Source of the DNA: Oscillospiraceae bacterium
GTDB lineage: Bacteria > Bacillota_A > Clostridia > Oscillospirales > Oscillospiraceae
Direction of reading: 5' to 3'
Length of the DNA stretch: 64,000 nucleotides
NCBI GenBank assembly: GCA_017540945.1
Contig: JAFYAB010000037.1
Span: forward strand, 1-64,000
The notes under the pieces were generated by a model. The model had not been told where the DNA came from. It worked only from the letters and a program-made list of their open reading frames with translations, and did not search any database. This document shows, one piece after another, positions 48,668 through 57,653 of this stretch (positions within the stretch are counted from its first letter, which is position 1; each line of letters begins with the position of its first letter). The translations under genes were made by a program, and so were the position numbers.

Positions 48668-49993
48668 ATGAAGTTTATCCATATCGCCGACCTGCACCTG
48701 GGCAAATCCCTCCACGGCGTCAACCTGCTGGAATCCGGGGATCAGCCCCACTGGGTTGATCGCTTTCTTGCTCTTGCAGAATCTGTCCTGCCGGACGCGG
48801 TGCTGATCGCGGGGGACGTCTATGACCGGGGAGCGCCGGCAGCGGGGGCGGTGGCGCTGCTGAGCCGTCTGCTCACTGGCTTGGCGGAGCTGGAAATTCC
48901 GGTGCTGCTGATTCCCGGCAACCACGACTCCCCCCAGCGCCTGGCCTTCGGACGGGAGCTGCTGGCCCGGGAGCGCCTGCACATCGCCCCGCCGTTGGAG
49001 TCCCCCGGACTGCTGCGCCGGGTGACGCTGACGGACGAATATGGGCCGGTGGATTTCTGGCTCATGCCCTATCTCTTCCCCGCTCTGGCCTCCGAGGCTC
49101 TGGGGGTGGAGCTGCGGGACTATGACACGGCAGTCCGGGCTCTGCTGGCCGCTCAGCCCATTGACGAGTCTCGTCGGAACGTACTGATCGCCCACCAAAA
49201 TGTGACCGTCGGCGGAGCCGAGGGTGAACGCGGCGGCTCCGAGACCATGGTAGGCGGCGTGGGCCAGGTGGACTTCACAGCCTTCAACGCCTTTGATTAC
49301 ACCGCCCTGGGCCACATTCACGCGGGCTATCCCGTGGGACGAGCTGAGGTCCGCTACGCCGGTTCTCCCCTTTGCTACCACTTCAACGAGACCCGGCAGG
49401 CGGCCAAGGCTCCTCTGCTGGTGGAGCTGGGTCCGAAAGGGGCCCCGGTCCGGACCGGGCCGCTGCCCATCGAGCCCCTGCATCGCCTGCGGGCCATGGA
49501 GGGCAGATACGACGAAATCCGTGCGGAGCTGGCAACTGCAGCGCCCCAGGCAGCGGGGGACTATCTCAGTGTGACCCTGACTGACCAGAGGGTGACGCCG
49601 GAGCTGGCAGAGGAGCTGCGGAGTCTCTGCGAGGCCCGGGGCTGCCTCTTGATGGAGCTGAGCTCCTCCTGGCAGGAGGCTCGGAGCGAGGGGACGCTGA
49701 GCGCGGCCGCCCTCCGGGAAAAAGGGCTGGCGGAGCTCTTCGCGGATTTCTATGCCCAGCGAAACGCAGGCGCCGAGCCGGAACAGGCGGAGCTGCACCT
49801 GCTGCAGAGCGCCGCCGAGCTGGCCGAGCATGCGGACTACCGAAATGAACCCACGGCAGAGCAGATCTCCCGGCTGGTGAACGCTGCCGTAACGGCGCAC
49901 AGTGAGCGCCGCATCGGTAACGCTGCGGAACATGGCGCGCAATGTGGGCCGCTGGCGGGTGATCGCGCACCGAAAAAGGAGGGGGTGACGTGA
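48668..49993 (+). CDS. sbcD: SbcD nuclease subunit
   Basis: Mn-dependent nuclease partner of SbcC, which opens hairpins and trims DNA ends. 441 residues with the calcineurin-like motifs IADLHLGK, AGDVYDRG, PGNHDSPQR, LIAHQNV and GHIHAGY. The capping domain and a C-terminal SbcC-interacting helix follow. The ATG has GAGG 9 nt upstream. Its stop overlaps the SbcC start (GTGA), so the two are translationally coupled. Confidence 0.95.
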   Translation: MKFIHIADLHLGKSLHGVNLLESGDQPHWVDRFLALAESVLPDAVLIAGDVYDRGAPAAGAVALLSRLLTGLAELEIPVLLIPGNHDSPQRLAFGRELLARERLHIAPPLESPGLLRRVTLTDEYGPVDFWLMPYLFPALASEALGVELRDYDTAVRALLAAQPIDESRRNVLIAHQNVTVGGAEGERGGSETMVGGVGQVDFTAFNAFDYTALGHIHAGYPVGRAEVRYAGSPLCYHFNETRQAAKAPLLVELGPKGAPVRTGPLPIEPLHRLRAMEGRYDEIRAELATAAPQAAGDYLSVTLTDQRVTPELAEELRSLCEARGCLLMELSSSWQEARSEGTLSAAALREKGLAELFADFYAQRNAGAEPEQAELHLLQSAAELAEHADYRNEPTAEQISRLVNAAVTAHSERRIGNAAEHGAQCGPLAGDRAPKKEGVT

Positions 49994-52900
49994 AACCTCT
50001 AAGACTGGAATTAACGGCCTTCGGCTCCTACGCGGAACCTACCGTCGTTCCCTTTGACGAGCTGGAGCAGGGCCTCTATCTGGTCACCGGCGATACCGGC
50101 GCGGGCAAGACCACGATCTTTGACGCCATTGTCTTCGCCCTCTACGGCAAGGCCAGCGGCAAGGACCGCTCGCCGGAAATGATGCACTGCGATCTGACGG
50201 ACAAGTCGGTGGATACCGTCGTGAGCCTGCGCTTCTCCCAAAATGACCGCGTCTGTACCGTCACCCGGAGCATCCATTTCCCCAGGAAACGGGGCGTCGA
50301 GGGCGGTTTCGGGGCGCCGGACATCCAGGCCGTTCTGACCGGCGAGGGTCTGACGCCGGTGGAAGGCGCCTCCCGCGTCAGCGCCGCCTGCGAGAGCCTG
50401 CTGGGTCTCAACGCGGAGCAATTCCGCAAAATCGTGATGCTGGCGCAGGGAGAGTTCCGGGATTTTCTGAAGGCCGACAGCGAGAAGAAAACCGAGATCC
50501 TGGGCAAGCTTTTTGACAGCTCCGCCTATGTCTGGTATCAAAGGCTGCTGGAGGGCGCCTGGAAAAAGCTGGAGCAGGAGCGGCTGGGAGAACGGGAGCG
50601 GCTGCGGCTGCTGCTGGAAAACAATCTGCGCCTGCCCGAGGACGCGGACCCTGCCCGCTTCCTTCCGGGAGAGCCCGCGCTGCTGGAGAACCTGGATCAA
50701 CTGCTGACGGAGGGTCGGCGCCGCGGCGACGAGCTGAAGCTGAAGCTCTCTGAGGCGGAAAGCAGTCGGGACGCCCTGCTGATTCAAAAGACCGCCGGCA
50801 AGACAACGAACGCCGCCTTGGACAGACTCGAGCACTGCGAGGCCCGCGCCGCCGTCCTGGAAGGCCAGGCCCCGGCCATGGACCAGCGACGGGCTCTGCT
50901 GGAACGGGCGGAGCCCGCCCTGCACCGGGTCATGCCCGCCATTCGGGAAGCGGAGCGCAGCATCCGGGAGCGGGACGCCGCCCGGGATGCTCTGGACCAG
51001 CTTCTGCGCAGGAGCGACGAGCGGGAAAAGGCCTACCGTCAGGCCCAGGAAAGCCGGACCGGAGACGAGGCTCTGGTCCGGCGAAAGGAAGAGATCACCG
51101 GTCTGCTGGCGGAAACCCGAAAGCAGCTGGAGCTCTTTTCCGCGCTGAAGCAGGCGGAGGAGGCGCGGGTCCGGGCCCAGGTCGGGCGGGAGGCCTGTCT
51201 CGCACGCCAAAACCTTGTCTGCCGGGACATTGCCGACAAAGAGGCGACGCGCAGATCCGTGTCAGAACGCCTGGACGCCCTTCGGGACGCAGATCGTCTG
51301 GCGGCGGAGGCTCTGCAGGAGGCGGAGAACGCCGGTCGGATCTATACCGCCATCGCCGGCGTCGGCGGCATCCGGGAACGTGTCCGGGAACTGACAGAGC
51401 GGGAGAAGGCCCTGACGGCCAACGACACAGCCTTCCAGTCCTTCACCGAGAGGGTCTTGGAGGCAAAAGAACGCTATGACCTCCTTTACAGTCGTTTCCT
51501 CTCCGGGCAGGCCGGCCTGTTGGCTACGGAGCTTCGTCAGAATGTAGAGGCCTCCGGCTTCGGTCTCTGCCCCGTCTGCGGCAGCAGACTGGACCGGAGC
51601 GGGCTTTGCCATCTGGCGCCGGAGAACGCGGAGACCCCAAGCCAGGAGGCCGTGGACACCGCAAAGGCGACGGCTGAAGGCTTGGAGCAGGAGCGTCAGA
51701 AAAAGAAGGAACAGCTGGACCGGGCCCACAATCAGCAGCTTGCCAAACGGGACATGCTGCTGCATACAGCGACGGAGCTCATACCCGGCTGTGACAGCTG
51801 GGAAGCCCTCCTGGCTCCCGGTTACCTGCCCCGGATCGAGGAACAGGCCCGTCAACGCAGCGCCGCCGCCCGGGAGACTCTGCAGAAACGCCGGGAGCAG
51901 GTGGCGGAGCGGGACGCCCTTCGGGAGTCTTCCGCCGCCGCGGAGCAGACGCTGGACGCTCTGCGGGCCGCCCTGGAAACGCTCCGGGCGGAGATCTCTC
52001 AGCGGGAGCAGGCCTTCGGCGCCGCTGAGCAGGGCGCCGCCGTTCTGCGACAGCAGCTTCATTATAAGTCGGAGCAGGACGCAAAAGACGCGCTTTCGGC
52101 ACTGCAGAGCGAAAACGCAAAGATCAGCAATCTCCTGACCGCCCACGAGTCCCACGAGCGCCAGTGCAAGGAGCGTCTGGATCAGGTTCAAGGCCAGCTG
52201 CGCAGCGCCCGACAGAGCCTGGAATCGCGGGAAGACGCCGTGGTGAGCGCCGCGCTGGGGCAGGAAAACGCTCTTCGAAATGCGGGTTTCTCCAGCCTCG
52301 AAGCCGTGCGGGAAGCTCTGGCTCTCTGCCGCGGCACGGATCCCGAGCGCTGGCTGCAGGCGGAGCAGAATACCCTTTCGGATTATGAGCACGAACGCAA
52401 AGCCCTGTCTGAGACCCTGGCGGAGCTGCGTAAGCAGACCGCCGGGCAGCGTCGGGCGGACCTGGACGCTCTGGACGCCGCCTTCCAAAAAACGGACGCT
52501 GCCTGTCAGGCTCTGCGTCAGGATAGTCGGCGTCACAGCCAATGGCTGGAAAGCTGCAGTCAGGTGCGGGACCGGGTCGCGGAGCATCTGTCTGCCCTGC
52601 GCGCCACGGAAAGCGCCTGGACTCGTTTGAGCCGTCTCGGCGCTCTGGCGGCGGGCTCCACCGGACAGGGCGGCAAGCTGAGCTTTGAGCGCTATGTTAT
52701 GGGCGCGGTCTTCCGGGAAATCCTCGACATGGCCAATCGCCGGCTGGATCTCATGAGCGGCGGCCGCTATCAGTTGGAGCACAAGACGGCCGCCAACCGG
52801 GCCAGCGCAAAAGCCGGACTGGAGATCGAGATTCTGGACCTGACCACCGGAAAGCGGCGTCCCTCCGCCAGTCTCTCCGGCGGCGAGGCCTTTTACACCT

Positions 52901-53163
52901 CCCTGGCTCTGGCCCTGGGCCTGTCCGATGTGGTCCAGAGCCATGCGGGCGGGATCCGGCTGGAAGCCCTGTTTATCGACGAGGGCTTCGGCAGCCTGGA
53001 TGACGACATGCTGGACAACGCGCTGTCTGTCCTCAGCGATCTGACCCGCGGCGACCGGCTGGTCGGCATCATCTCCCACGTGGATAAATTGGGCGCCAGC
53101 ATTCCCCAGAAGATCATCGTCAAAAACGGCCCCAAGGGAAGCAGCCTTCGGGTAGTGGTTTGA
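49990..53163 (+). CDS. sbcC: SbcC ATPase subunit
   Basis: Rad50-like ATPase of the SbcCD complex. 1057 residues: Walker A GDTGAGKTT (about 35-43), Q-loop LAQGEFRDFL (about 155), long antiparallel coiled coils (about 180-500 and 560-900) that meet at the zinc hook CPVC (527-530), the signature LSGGEAFYTSLALALGL (about 962) and Walker B ALFIDEGFGSLDDD (about 992). GTG start, with AAGGAGG upstream, overlapping the sbcD stop by 4 nt. Slightly longer than the E. coli protein. Confidence 0.95.
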   Translation: MKPLRLELTAFGSYAEPTVVPFDELEQGLYLVTGDTGAGKTTIFDAIVFALYGKASGKDRSPEMMHCDLTDKSVDTVVSLRFSQNDRVCTVTRSIHFPRKRGVEGGFGAPDIQAVLTGEGLTPVEGASRVSAACESLLGLNAEQFRKIVMLAQGEFRDFLKADSEKKTEILGKLFDSSAYVWYQRLLEGAWKKLEQERLGERERLRLLLENNLRLPEDADPARFLPGEPALLENLDQLLTEGRRRGDELKLKLSEAESSRDALLIQKTAGKTTNAALDRLEHCEARAAVLEGQAPAMDQRRALLERAEPALHRVMPAIREAERSIRERDAARDALDQLLRRSDEREKAYRQAQESRTGDEALVRRKEEITGLLAETRKQLELFSALKQAEEARVRAQVGREACLARQNLVCRDIADKEATRRSVSERLDALRDADRLAAEALQEAENAGRIYTAIAGVGGIRERVRELTEREKALTANDTAFQSFTERVLEAKERYDLLYSRFLSGQAGLLATELRQNVEASGFGLCPVCGSRLDRSGLCHLAPENAETPSQEAVDTAKATAEGLEQERQKKKEQLDRAHNQQLAKRDMLLHTATELIPGCDSWEALLAPGYLPRIEEQARQRSAAARETLQKRREQVAERDALRESSAAAEQTLDALRAALETLRAEISQREQAFGAAEQGAAVLRQQLHYKSEQDAKDALSALQSENAKISNLLTAHESHERQCKERLDQVQGQLRSARQSLESREDAVVSAALGQENALRNAGFSSLEAVREALALCRGTDPERWLQAEQNTLSDYEHERKALSETLAELRKQTAGQRRADLDALDAAFQKTDAACQALRQDSRRHSQWLESCSQVRDRVAEHLSALRATESAWTRLSRLGALAAGSTGQGGKLSFERYVMGAVFREILDMANRRLDLMSGGRYQLEHKTAANRASAKAGLEIEILDLTTGKRRPSASLSGGEAFYTSLALALGLSDVVQSHAGGIRLEALFIDEGFGSLDDDMLDNALSVLSDLTRGDRLVGIISHVDKLGASIPQKIIVKNGPKGSSLRVVV

Positions 53164-53185
53164 TTTAAGGTCTTCGACCTCGTTC

Positions 53186-53257
53186 GTAGGGGCCGACGCC
53201 CACATCGGCCCTTTCCCCGGACGACACGGAGGGCCGATGTGGTCATCGGCCCCTTCA
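53186..53257. repeat. GTAGGGG-type palindromic repeat (copy 2)
   Basis: GTAGGGGCCGACGCCC...CATCGGCCC (left arm) and GGGCCGATGTGGTCATCGGCCCC (units of the right arm) around a 19-nt spacer. Arms and order match 1952-2025 closely. It lies 20 nt after sbcC and before a small minus-strand gene. Confidence 0.75.
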
Positions 53258-53266
53258 GCAATACTT

Positions 53267-53443
53267 TTACATCTTGCTTTCCCGCATCCGTTCCGCCCTC
53301 GCCAGGGCGTTCAGGGACAACTCTCCCGCCAACTTGAAGAGGGCGTCGGCCAGTACCGTCTCCGTCCTGCGTTCCGCTTCCGCAGCGACTTTTGTGTAAA
53401 ACTCGGCGGTTTTCTCGTCGAGCAGGATCATGTATGGAACCAT
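53267..53443 (-). CDS. Small protein (58 aa), unknown function
   Basis: Reads MVPYMILLDEKTAEFYTKVA, then AAEAERRTETVLADALFKLAG and ends ERMRESKM. It is highly helical and charged, with no membrane segment. A very strong GGAGGGAGGAA lies 3-4 nt before the ATG, which is the best evidence that it is translated. It is divergent from proS and ends 10 nt from the GTAGGGG repeat. It may be a small DNA- or protein-binding helix pair. No family recognised. Confidence 0.6.
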   Translation of the reverse strand: MVPYMILLDEKTAEFYTKVAAEAERRTETVLADALFKLAGELSLNALARAERMRESKM

Positions 53444-53483
53444 ATCTTCCTCCCTCCATGAGGGTCGATCACAAAAAAGAGCG

Positions 53484-53513
53484 ATCGGGGACCCGGCTCA
53501 GCGGGTCCCCGAT
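53484..53513. terminator. GC-rich hairpin with minus-strand T-run
   Basis: ATCGGGGACCCG (53484-53495) pairs with CGGGTCCCCGAT (53502-53513). On the minus strand CGCTC and TTTTTT follow, a good terminator, but no minus-strand gene precedes it except proS antisense. It may insulate the 53267-53443 gene or be transcribed as a leader. Confidence 0.6.
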
Positions 53514-53530
53514 TTATCCTATGCGGGGGC

Positions 53531-53549
53531 TTGACAGATGTGTTATAAT
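53531..53549 (+). promoter_or_regulatory. proS promoter with compressed TTGACA-TATAAT
   Basis: TTGACA (53531-53536) and TATAAT (53544-53549) are 7 nt apart, too close for a normal -35/-10 pair. No better -35 is seen 16-18 nt upstream. The CobW promoter at 38302 has the same oddity. Confidence 0.5.
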
Positions 53550-53589
53550 ATATGGGCAAATCAAGCCAGTCTGAAAGGAAGAAACGGAA

Positions 53590-55038
53590 ATGGCAAAGGA
53601 TAAGAAAATGGACAAAAAAGTGGAGCAGATCACCGATATGGAGGTGGATTTTGCCCAGTGGTTCACCGACGTGTGCAAGAAGGCGGAGCTCATCGACTAC
53701 TCCTCCATCAAGGGCATGTTCATCTACCGGCCCTACGGCTACGCGATCTGGGAAAACATCCAGAGAATCATGGACGCCGAGTTCAAGAAGAACGGCGTTG
53801 AGAACGTCTATATGCCCATGCTGATCCCCGAGTCTCTGCTGCAGAAGGAAAAGGATCACGTGGAGGGCTTCGCCCCCGAGTGCGCCTGGGTCACCATGGG
53901 CGGCTCCGAGAAGCTGGAGGAGCGCTACTGCGTGCGCCCCACCTCCGAGACGCTCTTCTGCGAGCACTTCAAAAACGTCATCCAGTCCCACCGGGATCTG
54001 CCCAAGCTCTATAACCAGTGGTGCTCCGTGCTCCGCTGGGAGAAGACCTCCCGCCCCTTCCTGCGCCATCGGGAATTCCTGTGGCAGGAGGGCCACACCA
54101 TGCACGCCAGCGCCGAGGATGCCCAGGAGTTCACCATCCGGATGCTGAACGTCTACGCCGACTTCTGCGAGAAGGTGCTGGCCATGCCCGTCACCCGGGG
54201 CCAGAAGACCGACAAGGAGAAGTTCAACGGCGCCGAGGCCACCTACACCATCGAGTGCATGATGCACGACCGCAAGGCTCTGCAGGCCGGCACCTCCCAC
54301 TTCTTCGGCGACGGCTTCGCCAAGGCCTTCGACATCACCTTCACCTCCAAGGACAATCAGCGGGTCAACCCCTTCCAGACCTCCTGGGGCGTGTCCACCC
54401 GTCTGATCGGCGGCATCATCATGACCCACGGCGACAACAACGGTCTGGTCCTGCCCCCGAAGATCGCCCCTGTTCAGGTCATCGTGGTCCCCGTGGCCCA
54501 GCACAAGCCCGGCGTCATTGAGGGCGCCGCCGCACTGATGGATCGCCTGCAGAAGGCCGGCGTGCGGGTGAAGATGGACGACTCCGACAACTCCCTGGGC
54601 TGGAAGTGCGCCGAGTACGAGATGAAGGGCGTGCCTCTGCGCCTGGAGATGGGCCCCCGGGACCTGGAAAACGGCCAGTGCGTCCTGGTCCGCCGGGACA
54701 ACGGCGAGAAGACTGTCATCTCCGTGGAGGAGCTGGAATCCAAGGCGGAAGAGCTGCTGCAGGCCGTCCATGACGGACTGTTCGAGCGGGCCAAGAAAAA
54801 TCTGGACGAGCACATCTACGAGGCCCACAGCCTGGCCGAGGCCAAGCAGCTCCAGGAGGAGCACGGCGGCTTCATCAAGACCATGTGGTGCGGCGACGAG
54901 GCCTGCGAGATCAAGATGAAGGAAGAGGCCGGGATGTCCTCCCGCTGCATGCCCTTTGCCCAGGAGCACATCGACGAGGTCTGCCCCGTCTGCGGCAGAC
55001 CGGCTGTGAAGAGCATCCTCTGGGGCGTGGCGTATTAA
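53590..55038 (+). CDS. proS: Prolyl-tRNA synthetase, type 3
   Basis: Class II synthetase charging tRNA-Pro. 482 residues: motif 1 region ([19 protein letters not shown]), motif 2 ([12 protein letters not shown], then [22 protein letters not shown]), motif 3 ([20 protein letters not shown]), the anticodon-binding domain, and a C-terminal zinc domain (CGDEAC, CMPF, CPVCGRP) ending in Tyr. This is the archaeal/eukaryote-like form without the editing insertion, common in Clostridia. Start at the first Met after GAAAGGAAGAAACGG. Confidence 0.96.
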   Translation: MAKDKKMDKKVEQITDMEVDFAQWFTDVCKKAELIDYSSIKGMFIYRPYGYAIWENIQRIMDAEFKKNGVENVYMPMLIPESLLQKEKDHVEGFAPECAWVTMGGSEKLEERYCVRPTSETLFCEHFKNVIQSHRDLPKLYNQWCSVLRWEKTSRPFLRHREFLWQEGHTMHASAEDAQEFTIRMLNVYADFCEKVLAMPVTRGQKTDKEKFNGAEATYTIECMMHDRKALQAGTSHFFGDGFAKAFDITFTSKDNQRVNPFQTSWGVSTRLIGGIIMTHGDNNGLVLPPKIAPVQVIVVPVAQHKPGVIEGAAALMDRLQKAGVRVKMDDSDNSLGWKCAEYEMKGVPLRLEMGPRDLENGQCVLVRRDNGEKTVISVEELESKAEELLQAVHDGLFERAKKNLDEHIYEAHSLAEAKQLQEEHGGFIKTMWCGDEACEIKMKEEAGMSSRCMPFAQEHIDEVCPVCGRPAVKSILWGVAY

Positions 55039-55192
55039 GTGACAGGTGGCAAGTGACAATGAAAACCCGGGGCGGCTCTGAACCGGTCCGGGTTTTCATA
55101 TTCGGATTTGCTGAACCGCAGGGGCCGGGTCTCCCGGCCCGCCCATCCTATCGCAAATGGAGAATGTGGGACGGGGAACCCGTCCCCTACGG
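55039..55192. repeat. GTGACA tract and relaxed GTAGGGG-type repeat after proS
   Basis: Directly after the proS stop, GTGACAGGTGGCAAGTGACA repeats the tract seen at the folD stop. It is followed by GGGGCGG hairpin-like sequence and, at 55120-55192, AGGGGCCGGG...CCCGGCCC and GGGACGGGGAACCCGTCCCCTAC. No gene is seen in 55039-55213. Confidence 0.5.
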
Positions 55193-55213
55193 AGCTGCAA
55201 ATCCCGATCTGCA

Positions 55214-56488
55214 TTACCGCTCATAGTCGAACTCAAAATCGTAGATCGAGACCGTGTCGCCGTCCTGGATGCCCATTCCTTCGAGCTTGTCGAAGAGGCC
55301 GGACTTGCGGAGCTGGCGGTCAAAGTAGTTGCGGCTCTCGTAGTCCGCAAAATTGATATCGTTGATGAGGCGGGCCAGCCACGGACCGGAGACCACCCAA
55401 GTGTCTCCAAAATGCTGGATCTCCAGCTCGTCGGATTCACCGGCCTCAGCCAGGGGCTTCACATACTCGGGCTCGTATACCGTCACGGGCGGCAACTCCC
55501 GCAGCCTGCCGGCGATGGTGCGGACCAACTGCTTCGTGCCCTGGGTGGTGGCGGCGGAGATCTCATAAAGCTCCAGCCCCAGGCTCTCCACATGTGCGCG
55601 GAGCCGGGCCAGGTTGTCGCTGTCGGGGGCCAGGAGGTCCAGCTTGTTGGCGGCCACGATCATGGGCCGGGCGGCCAGCTCGGGGCTGTACTCCGCCAGC
55701 TCCCGGTTGATCTTCTCGAAATCCTCCACCGGGTCCCGATCCTCGGAGCCGGAGACGTCCACCACGTGGACGATGAGGCGGCAGCGGTCGATGTGCCGCA
55801 GGAAGTCGTGGCCCAGGCCGGCTCCTTCGGCGGCGCCCTCAATGATGCCGGGGATGTCCGCCATGACGAAGGAAACGCCCTCCTCCACCCAGATGACGCC
55901 CAGATTGGGGTAGAGGGTGGTAAAGTGATAGTTGGCGATCTTCGGATGGGCGTTGGAGGTCACGGAGAGCAGAGTGGATTTGCCCACATTGGGGAAGCCC
56001 ACCAGCCCCACGTCCGCCAGAAGCTTCAGCTCCAGGATCACCTCGTGCTCCTCCCCGGGCAGGCCCGCCTTGGCGAAGCGGGGGACCTGGCGGGTCGGCG
56101 TGGCGAAATGCTTGTTGCCCCAGCCGCCCCGGCCGCCCTTGCAGAGAACGTACTCGTCCAGCTCGGACATATCCTGGATCACCGCTCCGGTCTCGGCATC
56201 CTTGATGACGGTGCCCCGGGGGACCTTGATGATCAGATCCTCTCCCCGCTTGCCGGCCCGGCGGCCGCCCTCGCCGGGCATTCCCGCAGGCGCCTGGTAC
56301 TTGCGCTTGTAGCGGAAGTCCATCAGGGTGGAGAGATTGTCGTCCACCTTTACCACCACGGAGCCGCCGTGTCCGCCGTCGCCGCCGTCGGGACCGCCCG
56401 CGGCCACATATTTTTCCCGATGGAACGCCACCGCGCCGTTGCCGCCGGCGCCGGCTTTCACAAAGATTTTTACTTTATCAACAAACAT
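55214..56488 (-). CDS. obg: Obg GTPase
   Basis: Essential GTPase for 50S ribosome assembly. 424 residues: the Gly-rich Obg fold (VKAGAGGNGAVAFHREKYVAAGGPDGGDGGHGG split across turns), G1 GFPNVGKST (about 166), G3 DIPGIIEGA, G4 NKLD, and the Obg C-terminal domain (ARLINDINFADYESRNYFDR, GDTVSIYDFEFDYE). AGGAGG precedes the ATG. Gene order rplU-prp-rpmA-obg is the usual Firmicutes arrangement; here a hairpin separates rpmA from obg. Confidence 0.96.
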   Translation of the reverse strand: MFVDKVKIFVKAGAGGNGAVAFHREKYVAAGGPDGGDGGHGGSVVVKVDDNLSTLMDFRYKRKYQAPAGMPGEGGRRAGKRGEDLIIKVPRGTVIKDAETGAVIQDMSELDEYVLCKGGRGGWGNKHFATPTRQVPRFAKAGLPGEEHEVILELKLLADVGLVGFPNVGKSTLLSVTSNAHPKIANYHFTTLYPNLGVIWVEEGVSFVMADIPGIIEGAAEGAGLGHDFLRHIDRCRLIVHVVDVSGSEDRDPVEDFEKINRELAEYSPELAARPMIVAANKLDLLAPDSDNLARLRAHVESLGLELYEISAATTQGTKQLVRTIAGRLRELPPVTVYEPEYVKPLAEAGESDELEIQHFGDTWVVSGPWLARLINDINFADYESRNYFDRQLRKSGLFDKLEGMGIQDGDTVSIYDFEFDYER

Positions 56489-56520
56489 TTGCTTGCGCCT
56501 CCTTTGTCAGGGATACGCCA

Positions 56521-56549
56521 AAGGCCGGAACAGTTGTTGTTCCGGCCTT
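56521..56549 (-). terminator. Hairpin between rpmA and obg
   Basis: AAGGCCGGAACA (56521-56532) pairs with TGTTCCGGCCTT (56538-56549), 11 nt past the rpmA stop. There is no T-run on the minus strand, so attenuation or partial read-through into obg is likely. Confidence 0.55.
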
Positions 56550-56559
56550 GTGACTGTTC

Positions 56560-56841
56560 TTACTGCTCTGCGTAGACGGAGCACATCTTGCGATCCTTGC
56601 CCATGCGCTCGAACTTGACCTTACCGTCAATGAGAGCAAACAGGGTGTCGTCGCTGCCGATCCCGACGTTGTGACCGGGATGGATGTGGGTGCCTCTCTG
56701 GCGGACCAAAATGTTGCCGGCCAGGACGAACTGACCGTCAGCCCGCTTCACGCCAAGCCGCTTGGACTCGGAATCACGGCCGTTCTTGGTGGAGCCGCCG
56801 CCCTTCTTGTGAGCGAAGAACTGTAAACCGATGTTCAGCAT
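56560..56841 (-). CDS. rpmA: Ribosomal protein L27, N-terminally extended
   Basis: 93 residues. The extension MLNIGLQFF precedes [15 protein letters not shown], the start of mature L27. The LQFF|A junction is the Prp cleavage site known from Firmicutes, and prp is the adjacent gene. The remainder ([37 protein letters not shown]) is standard L27 at the peptidyl-transferase centre. Confidence 0.97.
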   Translation of the reverse strand: MLNIGLQFFAHKKGGGSTKNGRDSESKRLGVKRADGQFVLAGNILVRQRGTHIHPGHNVGIGSDDTLFALIDGKVKFERMGKDRKMCSVYAEQ

Positions 56842-56844
56842 TTG

Positions 56845-57180
56845 TTACACCTCCATAACTTCGATATAATCAGGATTTTCATCCCGCAGCGTGCTGAGGG
56901 TGAGCATCATGCCGTCCAGAATGGCCTGGACCGCATCTTCCTCCTCATAATGTGCGGGAAGCTTCAGGGTGACAGAGGCGGTGAAGTTCTCACTGTCCTC
57001 TTCGACCCTTGTTTTGGCGCAGACGCCCAATACATCATTGAGCGTAGCCTCCACACAGCGCACAATCCCAGTGATTGCGGCGCAGACAATGTCTTCGCCG
57101 GGCTCTGCCTTTTCGCTGTGTCCGACGACGGAAAAACCGGTCCGCCGTCCGTCTTGACTGAAAAAGCTAACGTGTGTCAT
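56845..57180 (-). CDS. prp: Ribosomal-processing cysteine protease Prp
   Basis: 111 residues. Cleaves the N-terminal extension of L27. Catalytic His21 in VVGHSEKAEPGED and Cys33 in IVCAAITGI match the His/Cys dyad of the Staphylococcus enzyme. It sits 2 nt from rplU and 3 nt from rpmA, in the conserved order. Confidence 0.95.
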   Translation of the reverse strand: MTHVSFFSQDGRRTGFSVVGHSEKAEPGEDIVCAAITGIVRCVEATLNDVLGVCAKTRVEEDSENFTASVTLKLPAHYEEEDAVQAILDGMMLTLSTLRDENPDYIEVMEV

Positions 57181-57182
57181 AC

Positions 57183-57494
57183 TTACGCGTGGATCTTTTC
57201 AATCTTGACCTTGGTGTAGGGCTGTCTGTGGCCGCGGATGGACTTGCTGTCCTTCTTGGGACGGTACTTGAAGACGGTGACCTTCTTGGCCTTGCCGTTC
57301 TTCAGAACCTTGGCTTCGACGGAAGCGCCATCCACCACGGGAGTCCCGAAACGGGAATTCTCGCCGTCCACAATGGCCAGCACCTGATCGAAGGTGACAG
57401 TCTCGTCGGCGTTGACGTTCAGCTTCTCAATAAAGAGCTCGTCGCCCTCGCTGACGTTGTACTGCTTACCACCGGTAACAATAATCGCCTGCAT
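57183..57494 (-). CDS. rplU: Ribosomal protein L21
   Basis: 103 residues: [20 protein letters not shown] at the start, [17 protein letters not shown] in the middle and [25 protein letters not shown] at the end, the L21 signature split as usual. First gene of the rplU-prp-rpmA operon. Confidence 0.97.
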   Translation of the reverse strand: MQAIIVTGGKQYNVSEGDELFIEKLNVNADETVTFDQVLAIVDGENSRFGTPVVDGASVEAKVLKNGKAKKVTVFKYRPKKDSKSIRGHRQPYTKVKIEKIHA

Positions 57495-57575
57495 TTGTTT
57501 CTCTACCTTTCTGTAGTCTCGCTCTGGGGGTGAGAGGACGCGCCTCTGCTTCAGACCCTTTCAATGCGGCCCATA
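57495..57575 (-). ncRNA. Candidate L21 leader
   Basis: About 80 nt between the promoter and rplU, beginning GGGCCGCATTGAAAGGGTCTG. Firmicutes rplU transcripts often start with an autoregulatory L21 leader of this length. The match is by position and general look, not by a full structure. Confidence 0.45.
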
Positions 57576-57576
57576 A

Positions 57577-57605
57577 ATTATAACACAGGACAAACGAAAA
57601 GTCAA
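57577..57605 (-). promoter_or_regulatory. rplU operon promoter
   Basis: Minus strand: TTGACT (57605-57600), a 17-nt spacer and TATAAT (57582-57577). Confidence 0.75.
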
Positions 57606-57653
57606 ATCATTTTTTGCGTTTTTTATCAATTTTTTTCGTATTTTTCCCGGGTT

